This document shows, piece by piece, positions 1 through 10,800 of a stretch of DNA of 64,000 nt; position 1 is the stretch's first letter, and every line of letters starts with the position of its first letter. The notes beneath the pieces were generated by a model. That model was not told the DNA's origin, ran no database searches, and worked only from the letters and a program-made list of their open reading frames with translations. The position numbers were made by a program, and so were the translations under genes. This stretch comes from Micromussa lordhowensis (lineage: Eukaryota > Cnidaria > Anthozoa > Scleractinia > Lobophylliidae), in NCBI GenBank assembly GCA_964020085.1, contig OZ026599.1, positions 25,332,734 through 25,396,733 on the forward strand. Reading direction: 5' to 3'.

Positions 1-490
1 TCTAGTCAACTGTGTAACGAAACGTTTTAGCTGAACGTTTAGAATGTTAATTAAACAGACCGGGGCATTATTAGCGATCCATCTATTAAAGATGCCTGTA
101 GATTAAAAAATATCTCAAATCAACTTAATCCAAAACATACCCAAAACACACCAATAGACGAGAGTGAAAAAGTAGAAAGCTAGTTTGTTGTTATAATTCT
201 GGAAATGAACGTCGCCATAGAAAAAAAAAAACTTCTCGAATGTAAATTTCTTTAACAATTGAACCAATTTGGCACGCACGAAACTGATCTTACCTTTTAA
301 AACAATCTTTAGATGAAGCACATGCCTGCTTTCACCTGTTACCAACGGGTTCAACATGGTTCCTCAGAAATAAAAGTTGTCGAATTAATTTGAAACTCTC
401 CCTGAACGGTCCCTACCAAGCACTGTTTCGAAAAATATAATAAAAAGGATAGGTCACCATGCTCGCAAAGGAATTGTGATAGCCTATATC

Positions 491-517
491 ACGTGTAATG
501 GCCGGGCCATTACACGT
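491..517. repeat. Short perfect palindrome (13-bp arms)
   Basis: The arms are acgtgtaatggcc and its exact reverse complement around one central base. It could be the core of a MITE, but no longer terminal repeats were traced. Confidence 0.6.
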
Positions 518-898
518 AAGTTATTTCATAGGTTCACGTTACATTTTGCGGTAGCTGGAAGCAAAGTTCTTTTCATAAATAATTGAAGAAAAGAAAGTCT
601 CGAGCTTATGGCACAATGTGATATATAATTTTTGGAACAATTTTAAACGACATCAACTCAAAACGTTCCTCGAGTAGTTGTTTTCAAGGTCATAATTCGC
701 ATGCTCTTTAACTTTAAGAGGATACAGTGTAATATGTACAACATAATCATGTAATAAATAAATATAGGTCACGATGCTCGTTTAGGGAAAACGAGCATTT
801 ATTTATTTCGCTATTGAGCTTAGCTTGACAGAAATCTCGTGATGTTGTGCATGCGCTAGTGAGCGCTAATGACGCAAAATTCGTGCGCATTAGAGTTG

Positions 899-1036
899 CG
901 CCGCACCGTGGAGAAAGAGAGGACAATGACGGGCTGGAAGTCTTGGGAGGAAGTGAGAGCCCTGGCTAAGGATAGGGACAAGTGGAAGAAGAGTACTGCG
1001 GCCTTATGCGCAACAGAGCGCGAAGAGGATAGGTGA
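899..1036 (+). pseudogene. 3' end of a non-LTR retrotransposon (LINE) ORF
   Basis: A 45-codon open stretch ends at TGA 1034-1036. It reads ...TGWKSWEEVRALAKDRDKW... and then ...ALCATEREEDR. From general knowledge, the W.SWEE..-A.DR.KW and ALCA...EEDR pattern is typical of the C-terminus of LINE reverse-transcriptase polyproteins in invertebrates, probably the RTE/L2 group. No upstream reverse-transcriptase domain is present, so this is a 5'-truncated dead copy, as expected for LINE insertion. The exact clade is uncertain. Confidence 0.6.
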
Positions 1037-2233
1037 GAGTTGCGCAATGCAATTCTGAGGAATCACCTCAATGGCAAAGAGTCGTGAAGAAATTTGATAA
1101 CTGGACTCGCTATTGAGTAATATTTGGCGTAGCTTACTTTAGTTTACTCTAAATTGATGACAAAATTGTTCTTTTGATGTTGTGACCTGCAAAGTTGTAG
1201 ACACAGAGGTACAGACAGCCTTTATATTAGCACGATGAAGAGTTGAAAAGCTCTGCAGCTTATGTGGTCGTGCTAAAACCATTATAGAACTTTATAGCCT
1301 TTTAAGACAGGTTAATCTGTTTGTAAATAATGGCTTCTGATTTGAATGGCTTTCCTCATTTGGCATTTTCAGTTCTGTCAGCCGGCAAATTGCGTGTTCC
1401 GCACCACAAAATGGCGTTTTCTAAGCCACACGATAAATCCCTTATCACCAAGCTGGGCTGGTTAAGTTGCTAGATGTTGATTTTATTGTTTTTTCATTTT
1501 GTGCAGTTTTATGGTTTGAGACGTAGTATGTCTTGTAGTCCCTACATAGTCTAATCCACTTGCAAATAACAAAATATTGGGATGGTGATACGAAAAATGG
1601 CCACATAATGCATTTTTTTAATACTCGCGTTCTTGTTTGTCCGCTACTTTCAATGACAACAATGAATTCAATAGCTTCTAAACTTTGTTATTCTTGAAAA
1701 TAGTCTGACGGACACAAAGCAAGTGATTGCTAAAATAGGAATCAATTTTTTCTTTTTTTCTGAGCAGCTGCTACTGGTAGCACGAGAGCGATTAAATGCA
1801 ACGAGGCGAAATCATTGCCCAGTTCATGCATGGCTTTCTCCCAATTGATTCTCGGTGACCGAGACGAACGGCCCGGAGTACACTATTCGCCCCGAGCCAC
1901 GTGACCCGAAAAGATTTGACCGCGGCGAAATATTGAGGCCTAGGAACTAGACAAGCCAAATGACAAAAAATAACAGTAATCACTAATAAAATTTAACTTT
2001 TTCTCCTTTGTTCCCTATTGTTTCTATTGCTCCCTAAAATATTTTGTAAAAGATCAAATGATCATGTTTCCCCAAACCCCTGAGGGCATGGATAATAAAA
2101 AGTCTCTCTCAAAGCCTGTAAAAGCTGGGGTTTACGTTTTTTGGTTACAAGCCTTTAAGGAAAATAAGAGGAACATTACAAAGCAGACGATTGACAAAAG
2201 AAAACAAAACAAGTGCCAATATGAAACTTGAGA

Positions 2234-2239
2234 TTTATT
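2234..2239 (-). terminator. RPS25 polyadenylation signal
   Basis: AATAAA on the minus strand, about 20 bases after the RPS25 stop codon. A very short 3' UTR is usual for ribosomal protein genes. Confidence 0.7.
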
Positions 2240-2257
2240 TACTCCACATTATTCACA

Positions 2258-4657
2258 TCACTGAGCAGGGGCCTCTTGGCCTTCACTGCCCTTTGTGGCC
2301 CTGGTGTAGATCAGCTGTGAGTGGTGTTTGGACACCTCTTTGATCAGGCCCTTGGAGAGAAGTTCCTGCAGTCCACGGCGTGCTAGGGATCCCCGGATCT
2401 TCAGCCTTTCAGACACAACAGAGGGAGTGATCAGCCTGTAGCTGGGAACCTCTTTGTAAAGCTTGTCATAAGTGCCTTTGTCAAAGAGGACCAGGTTGTT
2501 CAGCTTGTCTCGGACTTTTCCCTTGGACCACTTCTGTAAGTTTCAAGAGGAAAATGGATCATCAGTAACTTTTACTCCAACCATGTAAAAATGTTAACTT
2601 TCAGGAGGGATTAACATTTGGTTTTACCTTACAGAATCAATAGACTGTAAACACAGATATCCAAGTACATCACTACAGAAAGTCCTGCCATGCGATGAAC
2701 TGTTTAACTACTATAAGCCCCCTTTAAAATCTGCCCCCAACCAATCTTGGCAAAACATGCTTGCATCTAGGTTTAGCTCTATTTAAAAGGAGAATTGTTT
2801 TGATTAAAAAAGCCTCTTTACTGTTGGGTTCATTTGTATTCTTTGCCATATAAAAGATATTTTTGATGCTCTTCTAATGATTGTAAAATGATTTGTGCTC
2901 CACATTGTGGTGCTCAGAAAGTTTCGAATGCAATGTTAGGGGGTTTCGTTAAAGGTCTGGCAGCGGACAAACTGACTTGCTGTGAAGACGATTGTGCCTG
3001 CCTGGTTTGACCATCTTGAGAGGAAAATTTTTCTTATAAAAAGTTCATTTCAAAAGTTTTGCCCGTCTGTGAAAACCAGTTACCCTCCTGCTGGAAATGT
3101 TAATAAAACCCTTAGTATTCTTATGCAGATCTCAAAGCTTAACATTTACGCTCTAAGTAGAAACTGAGTCACACATCATTGTCTTAAAACTACATGTAAC
3201 AGTAAAGAAAATGTGACTAGACCTTCTTTTTAGCTTTTCCGCCACCACTAGATGGCTTGTCCTTGGGTTTTGAGGATGTTTGCTTTGTATCCTTCTTGGG
3301 ACCCTGTGGAATAAAAACTTGTGTCAGAAAAGTCCTTTTATATAACTCAACCATTAAAGGGAATCTTGGCTAAAAACAGTTTTGATCCAAATCACAAGTT
3401 CGCATTTGTGTTTAACTGTTTCAGCATTTTGAATCCGCTAATACTTTGCCTGTTTTGAATGTTTGACGTTTTGCTTCTGCTATTTTAGGCTTTAAAATTT
3501 CCTACGCATCACCATGTTTATTTTTGAAAAGCTTGATAGGAAATTATAATGTCATTGCACAGTTGGATGTTCTTTAAAATACAGTACTGCGAGATAAATA
3601 CATGTATTCCAAATGAATATCTACAGTTCCAACTAGAAGTCGTCTTCTAAAGACTCCAAAGAGATCTCTGACTACGCAATGAAATCATAAATTACCATAA
3701 AGTAAACATGGCCATGCCCTTGTGATTCAAAGTGAACACCAAACACTTCCTATTTGAATCACTTACACTGATACCAAGTAAAACCACCAGTATCAATTAC
3801 AGAAAACCATTAGGTATCCTTTGAAACTTAAGCTGCTTTTCAGTCAAGATTCCCTTTAAATTTTATTACAACCAAACTGATTGGCTAACATATGATGCTT
3901 CACCTGCATGAAATTTACATAAAAAAGATGAGCATTATGTGGTTCTAGAAAGTCTGATCATTTGAGAACCCTTGAGAAAAGTAAATAACGCTGTTCCACA
4001 GCTTGTCTTTGTCAAGTTTCTCTCATGTTCTCAAATACATATTGCTTTCTTGACAGTAGAATGAACGGTTTGACAAGAGTGGTCTCAGATAATAGTGTTC
4101 CAAGGAAAATATGGTGTACTTGCAAATAGCATATAAATTTAAAACATTCTCCATTATCTCTAGCACAACCAAACCATAAAACGAAAACATGCAATACAAC
4201 GACCTCAAAGTTTACCAGTGCTAACAATCATGTATCTAACGAAAGAAACGATGTAGATTTGTACTATTTTGCAAAGTTGGTTAATAATAAACCGTTCAAT
4301 CTTTCGTCTTTCACTGGATTCAAACACTGAACGCACATGTATCAAAAGAAGGGTGTACGGAAGAATCATGCTGGTTATTATGACCGGTCAGGAGCTAGGC
4401 ATTAGTATCAATTGGCCTTTAGATGTCTTAAGGAACGTGATCGCAACCCATCAGACGAGCATTTTACTTCTCGAATTTTCAAAATTTCACGTAGCGAAAT
4501 TGCTATGTTTTATTCTGAAAATGCACTCATTACGCTATTCTGAGAACGTCTATGCTTTTGTGAGCTCCTAACATAACATTACGTTGACACACTCGGTAGT
4601 AATCGGTTTTAGGTAGCTTAAAATACTGCAATTTAAGAAGATGACTGTACCAACCAT
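2258..4657 (-). CDS. RPS25: Small ribosomal subunit protein eS25 (RPS25)
   Basis: eS25 sits in the head of the 40S ribosomal subunit near the tRNA exit side and is needed by several viral and cellular IRES elements (established knowledge). Coding exons: 4655-4657 (ATG only), 3223-3303 and 2258-2533, giving 119 aa (human 125). The N-terminus is a Lys-rich tail ([17 protein letters not shown]). The conserved body follows: [18 protein letters not shown], then [20 protein letters not shown] and [11 protein letters not shown]. An ATG-only first exon is common in ribosomal protein genes. Phase 0 joins are consistent throughout, and acceptors at exons 2 and 3 are good. The intron 1 donor (ATG|GTTGGT) is weak, so exon 1 is the least certain part. 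An upstream pyrimidine tract fits a TOP mRNA. Intron 1 is about 1.35 kb and intron 2 about 0.69 kb; no snoRNA was convincingly identified in either. Confidence 0.95.
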
Positions 4658-4677
4658 GATTCCGTTCACAGCAAAAT

Positions 4678-4688
4678 GGAAGAGAAAG
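4678..4688 (-). promoter_or_regulatory. 5' TOP-like pyrimidine tract of RPS25
   Basis: On the minus strand the sequence CTTTCTCTTCC lies about 20 bases upstream of the RPS25 ATG. Ribosomal protein mRNAs start with a C followed by pyrimidines (5' TOP) and are translationally controlled by mTOR/LARP1. This suggests transcription starts near 4688 and gives a 5' UTR of about 30 bases. Confidence 0.6.
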
Positions 4689-4806
4689 AACACACACATG
4701 TGAGTCCATAAATTCCTTGAAGGGGGGTCATTGCATTGCGTGGAAAGCCAATGAGTAGATACCCATTCTAGGAAAATTGCTGACCACACAAATTGTGGAT
4801 TCGAAC

Positions 4807-4845
4807 ATGGCGGACGGAGGCTTCCCTGAAGGACGTGTTTGCTGA
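4807..4845 (+). other. Possible upstream ORF in the ASCC2 5' UTR
   Basis: ATGGCGGAC... runs 12 codons to TGA, 22 bases before the chosen ASCC2 start and in a different frame. If transcribed it could reduce ASCC2 translation. It could instead be only the YY1-type ATGGCGG motif, lying outside the mRNA. Confidence 0.35.
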
Positions 4846-4867
4846 AAGAATTTGAATCTTTGCGAAC

Positions 4868-7800
4868 ATGTCGAGGAAAAAGGTATGCCAAAACTATTAA
4901 AAAGTATTTAAAGTGTCAGATTTATGGAATAAAGAGCGTGTGTCTGATTTTAATAAGAGGGAAAAACTCTCCATATGGTATCGCTTTCGTTTCAATTTTC
5001 GCAGAATTTTCCTCATGGCTAAAATGCACGGGCATGCTCATTTCAGTAAAATACAAACTTACTCTGCTTATTTTATTTCATATCCAATGCTTTTACAGTA
5101 AACTGGATTTTGTGTGAATAATTTATTTAAGTCAGACAAAACATTTTCGTGCAGGCTCAACATTTTCTCTCAAAAGAGATTTTTTGATCATTATTATGTG
5201 GCTATTTTTCTAGGCTACGTCCGCATTATTTTTAATTGCTATTGTTGTCCTCAAACAAAGCTTCATATCTAGTTAATACATCATACACTGCGTTCACTTT
5301 ATACCGTCCAGTTATTTTCTCTGTTATTTTTTAGGATCTTGTTTTTTTTCTTATTAAAATTCTATAAGGGAGGGGATCTCCCTTGCTCTATCAAACCTAC
5401 TACTTTGAAGCTCTTAAAATCTATATGGCAGAAATTTTTCTATTTGTTCAATGAAATATACTGAGATCACGATATGAAATAATTAAAAAAAGGCTTTCCT
5501 TGACAGTTTCTTCACTGCATTTTAACCATCTGAAAATGTAAAATTTCACCTCCAACTGGGTCAGAAACTTTGCAAGGTAGAAGAGACCTGAAACTAGCCA
5601 GGATGTCACATCAAGACAAAAACGTAGATTGACAACCTCTCAAACCAAAAAAATGGAATTGGAAAAAGTAAGAGAACTATACCAGGAATTAGACGCTCCT
5701 GCAGATATGTAGATATAAAGATATGTAGACCTGCATTCTTTTTGTGATGTCACGGCCTAAATACTCCCAGGTTCCAGCCCCACCCCAGGTTTCTGACCCA
5801 AAAAACATATCTTTTGATATCTATATTTTAACCTAGATATTTGTCATGTATGCTCTTCAAAAGTACTCTGATATTTATTAGTGTGTATTTTTCTATAATT
5901 TTAGAAAGATAGAGAACCTGAAGGTGTTCCTTTGGATTTACGTGTTAAAAAGACATTTAACCCTGTGACAAAGATAGTTGAAGAAATCCAAGAGTTGGCA
6001 AGTGACGTTTAAGACTTATTAATAACTGAATATATCTTTCCATCCCAGTGAAAGTATTTTGTTATCAAATACCCTGTCTTGACTCTCTCTCTGTGTACAA
6101 GTACAAGTCTTTTGATTAGCAGGTAAAATGAAACAAAGGAGGCTGAAGTAGTAAATGATTTGAAGTGTGGCAGTCTGAATCATAGCTTTTCCAGAAATGC
6201 AATTTTGTGCCAAGACCTTGTTACTTCTTAAGGTGTTCGAAGTTAAGTTTTACATGATGGATTTACATGCTAAAATGATGTGAGGAATCAATGTATTTAA
6301 AGGAATGAAATTTATTAGCAACAAAACAGGCTGGAATTTGCAGAATGTTTTTTCTACTTTCTCAAAAAGATTGGGTTGGGTCGGGAAGAAAAGAGAATTC
6401 CAGAGCACCTTGAAAGAAGTCAAGCTATGGTCCATCAAAATCTGTCTGTTCTTTGTCATATGTACTGTCTAGCCTTTGGTTTCAAGATGTTCTTTTATTT
6501 TATATTATATTTCCAAAACATAGTAATATTTATGATGAATTCTCCTTTTTGTCATTAAATAGAATCCTGTCTGGACTGAAGACGTACAGTTCGTGCCGTA
6601 CACCCCTCCTCCCATACAGTCATCATCTGCTTCTGCTGTGGATCATGGTAGCATTGAAGAGTGGAGTGAGAGAATATCATTTATTAATGAAGACTTAAAA
6701 TGGCTCCTTAGTCTTCCACACAACAGATTTTGGTGTCAGGTACTTGAATTATATTTTATTTAAAGGTGCAACAGACTGTACTGTAGTTTATAATAATAAT
6801 TGTAAATAAGGATAATAGTTGTGTAATTATTAAGCTATTATTATCCTTATTTCAGTCTTTTCCACTATCACCATAATTGTTTATTTTTATACACATTTTC
6901 TTCTTCATAGCATACAAACAGTATTCTACAAACTACTTGATACAATCAGTAATAAATATTTTATTAGAATATTTTTGTACTATTTTAGGTGATATTTGAT
7001 GAGACTTTACAGCAGTGTCTGGATTCTTACCTTAGATGTGCCCCTAGGTAAAAACTGCATTTTGTTTATTTTGCATTCAGTTACGCTTTAAGTAATTTAA
7101 AAACTGAGTGTGTAGCAACATTATCTGAAGAAGAACTTGTTGCGATGTTTAAAAATAACTTGAAAGGATTTACCTTGGGTATGAGTTCTTTATGGGAGAT
7201 TACCTTTCACGCTCTTTTATACTTTTTTCTACCTGCTATCAGAAACTTTGATGCATCATCAGTGCTTCCTCCAGAATCAGCCACTCTCCATGAAAACATC
7301 CACAAACGAGTGTTCATGACATATCTCAGGATGTCGACACACAAAGAATCCAAGGTAAATATGCAGGCTTGTTACAAAGGTGTGGAGTAGGCAGCTGATG
7401 TCTTCATCTTTGCTTAAGAATCAAATGAATAGCTCAGCAGTGTTGCTGCCAGTTAAGATCATGAAGCTAGTAGATGGTGATTCTCACCAGCAGCCAGCTA
7501 CTTAAGGTGGCTTGAAATGGTTTCCAATGCTTTCCAAGACGTAGACTTTGATGGGTCATTATAACCACTCTATATCGGTTTATGCCATAATCATGGTATC
7601 AAATAAACTGCCCAATCATTGGTAAACAGGTTGCTGTCAAATTTGTGGCACAATAGATTACCATAGCAACAATATGACCTGCTAAAAACACCTTTAATTT
7701 TAGCTTTGAGCGCTTCAAACTCAAAAACAAGCTTGGCGACCTCTATTTTTTATTTTGAGTGGTAAAAGAATGCATTTTTTTGCAAATAAGTGCACTTATA

Positions 7801-10800
7801 TGAAAAAAATATTTGATAAGTGGGAAATGATATCATTGATTAATGGTATGCTGGATTGTGAGGACATCATAAGTCTTTCATGAGGACCCCAGATGGAGTT
7901 TTGTTAAGTTTTACTTCACAACTACACTACTTACAATTATACACTAATTACAGTTCTGACAAAATGTGTACATACGTAACTTTACTTACAATGCAAATTC
8001 TTGTGCTATTCACAATGTGTTTGCAATACATTAATTATTTCACCCTTTTCATGATTTGCTGCTAGTTTCACACCTATGGTATATGTATCAATTGATAAAT
8101 TAAAGTTTCCATTTAGCCTGAAACCAGCTTTTAGCCAGGTGGGTGTCCAGGCATCCTGTGGAAGGCCACTTTGTAAAGAAAATTGTTTTATTTTCCATAT
8201 GTTGCCTTATTGTTTATTTGAGCAGGCCCTATTGCACATTTTGGACACCCACTTTTCAAATCCTGGCTAAAAGCCTGTCCTGAAACATTTTCAAATTATT
8301 AGACTTTGCAATGAGAACTAGACTAAAACTTCATTAGACTTAGCATTAAAGAATTTTACAAGTTGTCTGGATTTTCCTCTGAAACACTCCTGTCTATAGT
8401 AAGTTTAGGAGGTTATTGAGAGGTAACTTTCAAATTAATTTTTGCCTGGTATTTTAGAGGGTAATTGTTTGAACTTAAATCAGGAAGGAATAGAACTAGT
8501 GTTAACACTAGAACTGAGTTAATGTCCTGCATAAAAATTGTTTATTCTGTAGGGCTTCATCTACTTTTGTCACACATTCATTAGGCCATTTCCGAATTTT
8601 CCTTGTGCCTCTGTTGCAAAATTAGTCCTCGTGCAAAACCTTGTGTATAAAAATGAGTTTGATTTGCGTGAAAATGAACCTACAGGGGGAATGCATTTTC
8701 ATATGAATGGTTTTGCATTGACTCATTTTGACACAAGGCCTTTTTTGCCTTGCTGTGTGTAGTTTTTCATTCACATTATCTTCCCTTGCAGGAGGACTTC
8801 TTTACATTGAGCACCTTTGGAGAAATTCTTTATGAGAACTTTTTATTTGATATTCCAAAAATCATGGACATTTGTGTCCTCTATGGTGGGGAGAACAGCA
8901 CAAATACCCCTCTTCTCCAAAAAATGCTGGAAAACATTTTCTCCAAACAACCCAAGTGAGGCTAATTTAAGGTTGTTTTTATTTTAGTTTTGATTGTTTA
9001 ATGGAGGGTAATTTACAACCTATGTTCTCATCCACCTTGATGATAAATTGTATGTGATTAACAGGACTGTAGATTTCTTTGACATTGCATATCTTTTTTG
9101 ACGTACGTGTAGTCTCACATTAAGGGTATAAGAACAAATCAGATTATCAACATATAATTTTTTTTGCATTGCAATAGCCAGTGATCGATAGTAAAATCAA
9201 CTATCTATGAATAACAGTCATGATCGATTGGCCTGACTTGATAGCTTCAACAGTGGGAAAAAAGACGTGTTCAAAATTCATCATCTGCCTTGTTCTTTTT
9301 CCATACCTTTTCCATACCATTTAACATTAACATAGTGTAGGGTTTATTCAAATAGATGCTCACTGTAATGGTAGATCAGACGCAGCACATCAAGTGGGAG
9401 ATTAGATTGGTCTTGTATTATTGCAATACCACTATAAAACTTATCCAAACTTTGCAATACTCCATCTTCAGTGCCCCCAAATATTGCAATGATGTAGGAA
9501 CACTTGACCCATTAGTCACCCCATCTTTAGGTATACTTGAGAAGCTCCAAGAGACTCAGTAGCATAAAATGCCCAGGACTATAGCTACCCCCTCCCTTGG
9601 GTGTTTAGCTAGTGCATACTGATAGCAGGTTATCCCCAGAATTTTGTTCAGTTGTTCATGGACTCTGCTCTTACTGCTCCATTTTTGCACCTGATGGATG
9701 TGTCTGTTTTTTTTTTCTTCAGGTATCATGGTGACCTTGATGCTACAATTCCAACAATTTATGAAACATTAGACGATATCTTGTCAAGATGTGGAATTAA
9801 ACATAAAACCGAGGACCCTTCAAATCTTCCTCTAAAACTTAGTGATGCAAAGAATGGCCCAAAAGTGTCCTTGACCATTCAACAACTACAGGACATTGTT
9901 CTTTATTTGAATGATACAACAGAGACGTTGCTGGCCTTTTTGGGTACACATACCCCGGTTTGTGAGTCATTTCACAGGCAAGGTTTTGTACAAAGAATAG
10001 CTTGCTTTTATGAACTAATCACTCCGTATTTTAGACTACATTTTTCTGATGCTGAATCACGGGCATTGAAGGAGAAGTGGAAACTTGTTAAGGTGGCACT
10101 CATCAAGATATGCCATGTGATTCTCAACACCTGTTGTGTTAAACCCTTGGAGAGCAGGTAAGACAAATTTAAAAATTAAGGAATGTAGGTATAAAATGCT
10201 TTATACAAGTAACTATATATGAAATTTCATATGTTTGAACTTCGGAGAATGATACGATGATATAATTGAAGGATAAGATATGAAAATGATATAATTGAAG
10301 GATAAGATATGAAAATCCCGTTCATGCCTGAATTTTTTCCAGGCTTTAATTTCACAACTGCTTAAGTTGTGTGCATAACTGCGATGATCAGTCATATCTT
10401 TGTATCATCCTCCGCAGTTCAAATATATGAGATTTAATATCTTCACTTGTATACTTCGCCTTCTATGGGTTTATTACGAACTTGTTAAGTGGCTAGCTCC
10501 CAGGTGGCTTGATAGCTCAGTTGGTAGAGGACTGCACTGGTATCGCAGAGCTCATGGGTTCGAATCCTGTTCAGGCCTGAATTTTTTTCAGGCTTTAATT
10601 TCACAACTGCTTAAGTTGTGTGCATAACTGCGATGATCAATCATATCTTTGTATAAACCCCTTTACCCTCCACCTGAAAAGCTGAGATTAACAATATCTT
10701 GTCCAAGAACACAACTCAATGTCCCTTAAAGGAAAGAGGGGAACGTGTCAAGGTAAAGAGAGCCTACTTCCTTGATAGGTCTTAGGTTCAATAGCTGTTT

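Larger units (their letters stand above)
1..2230. other. Intergenic region, no gene recognised
   Basis: No exon with recognisable protein similarity and good splice sites was found here, apart from a LINE remnant near 0.9-1.0 kb. A near-perfect palindrome with 13-bp arms lies at 491-517. An old interspersed-repeat fragment lies at about 1780-1960. The short open frames at 115-357 and 1792-1983 have low-complexity or repeat composition and are not supported as genes. Confidence 0.6.
4658..4867. promoter_or_regulatory. Divergent promoter between RPS25 and ASCC2
   Basis: Only 210 bp separate the RPS25 and ASCC2 start codons, and the genes point away from each other. A CCAAT box lies at 4748-4752. 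A YY1-like AACATGGCGGAC lies at 4804-4815. The ATG inside that motif opens a 12-codon upstream ORF (4807-4845) that would precede the ASCC2 start if transcription begins upstream of it. Shared regulation is inferred from geometry only. Confidence 0.65.

Noticed and set aside
2534..4654. snoRNA in RPS25 introns
   Set aside because: Candidate C and D boxes were looked for on both strands; no pair with proper spacing and terminal stem was convincing.
4839..5117. 92-codon plus ORF overlapping ASCC2 exon 1
   Set aside because: It lacks an ATG at its 5' end and runs into intron 1; the ASCC2 frame with exon 1 ending AAAAAG|GTATGC fits splicing.
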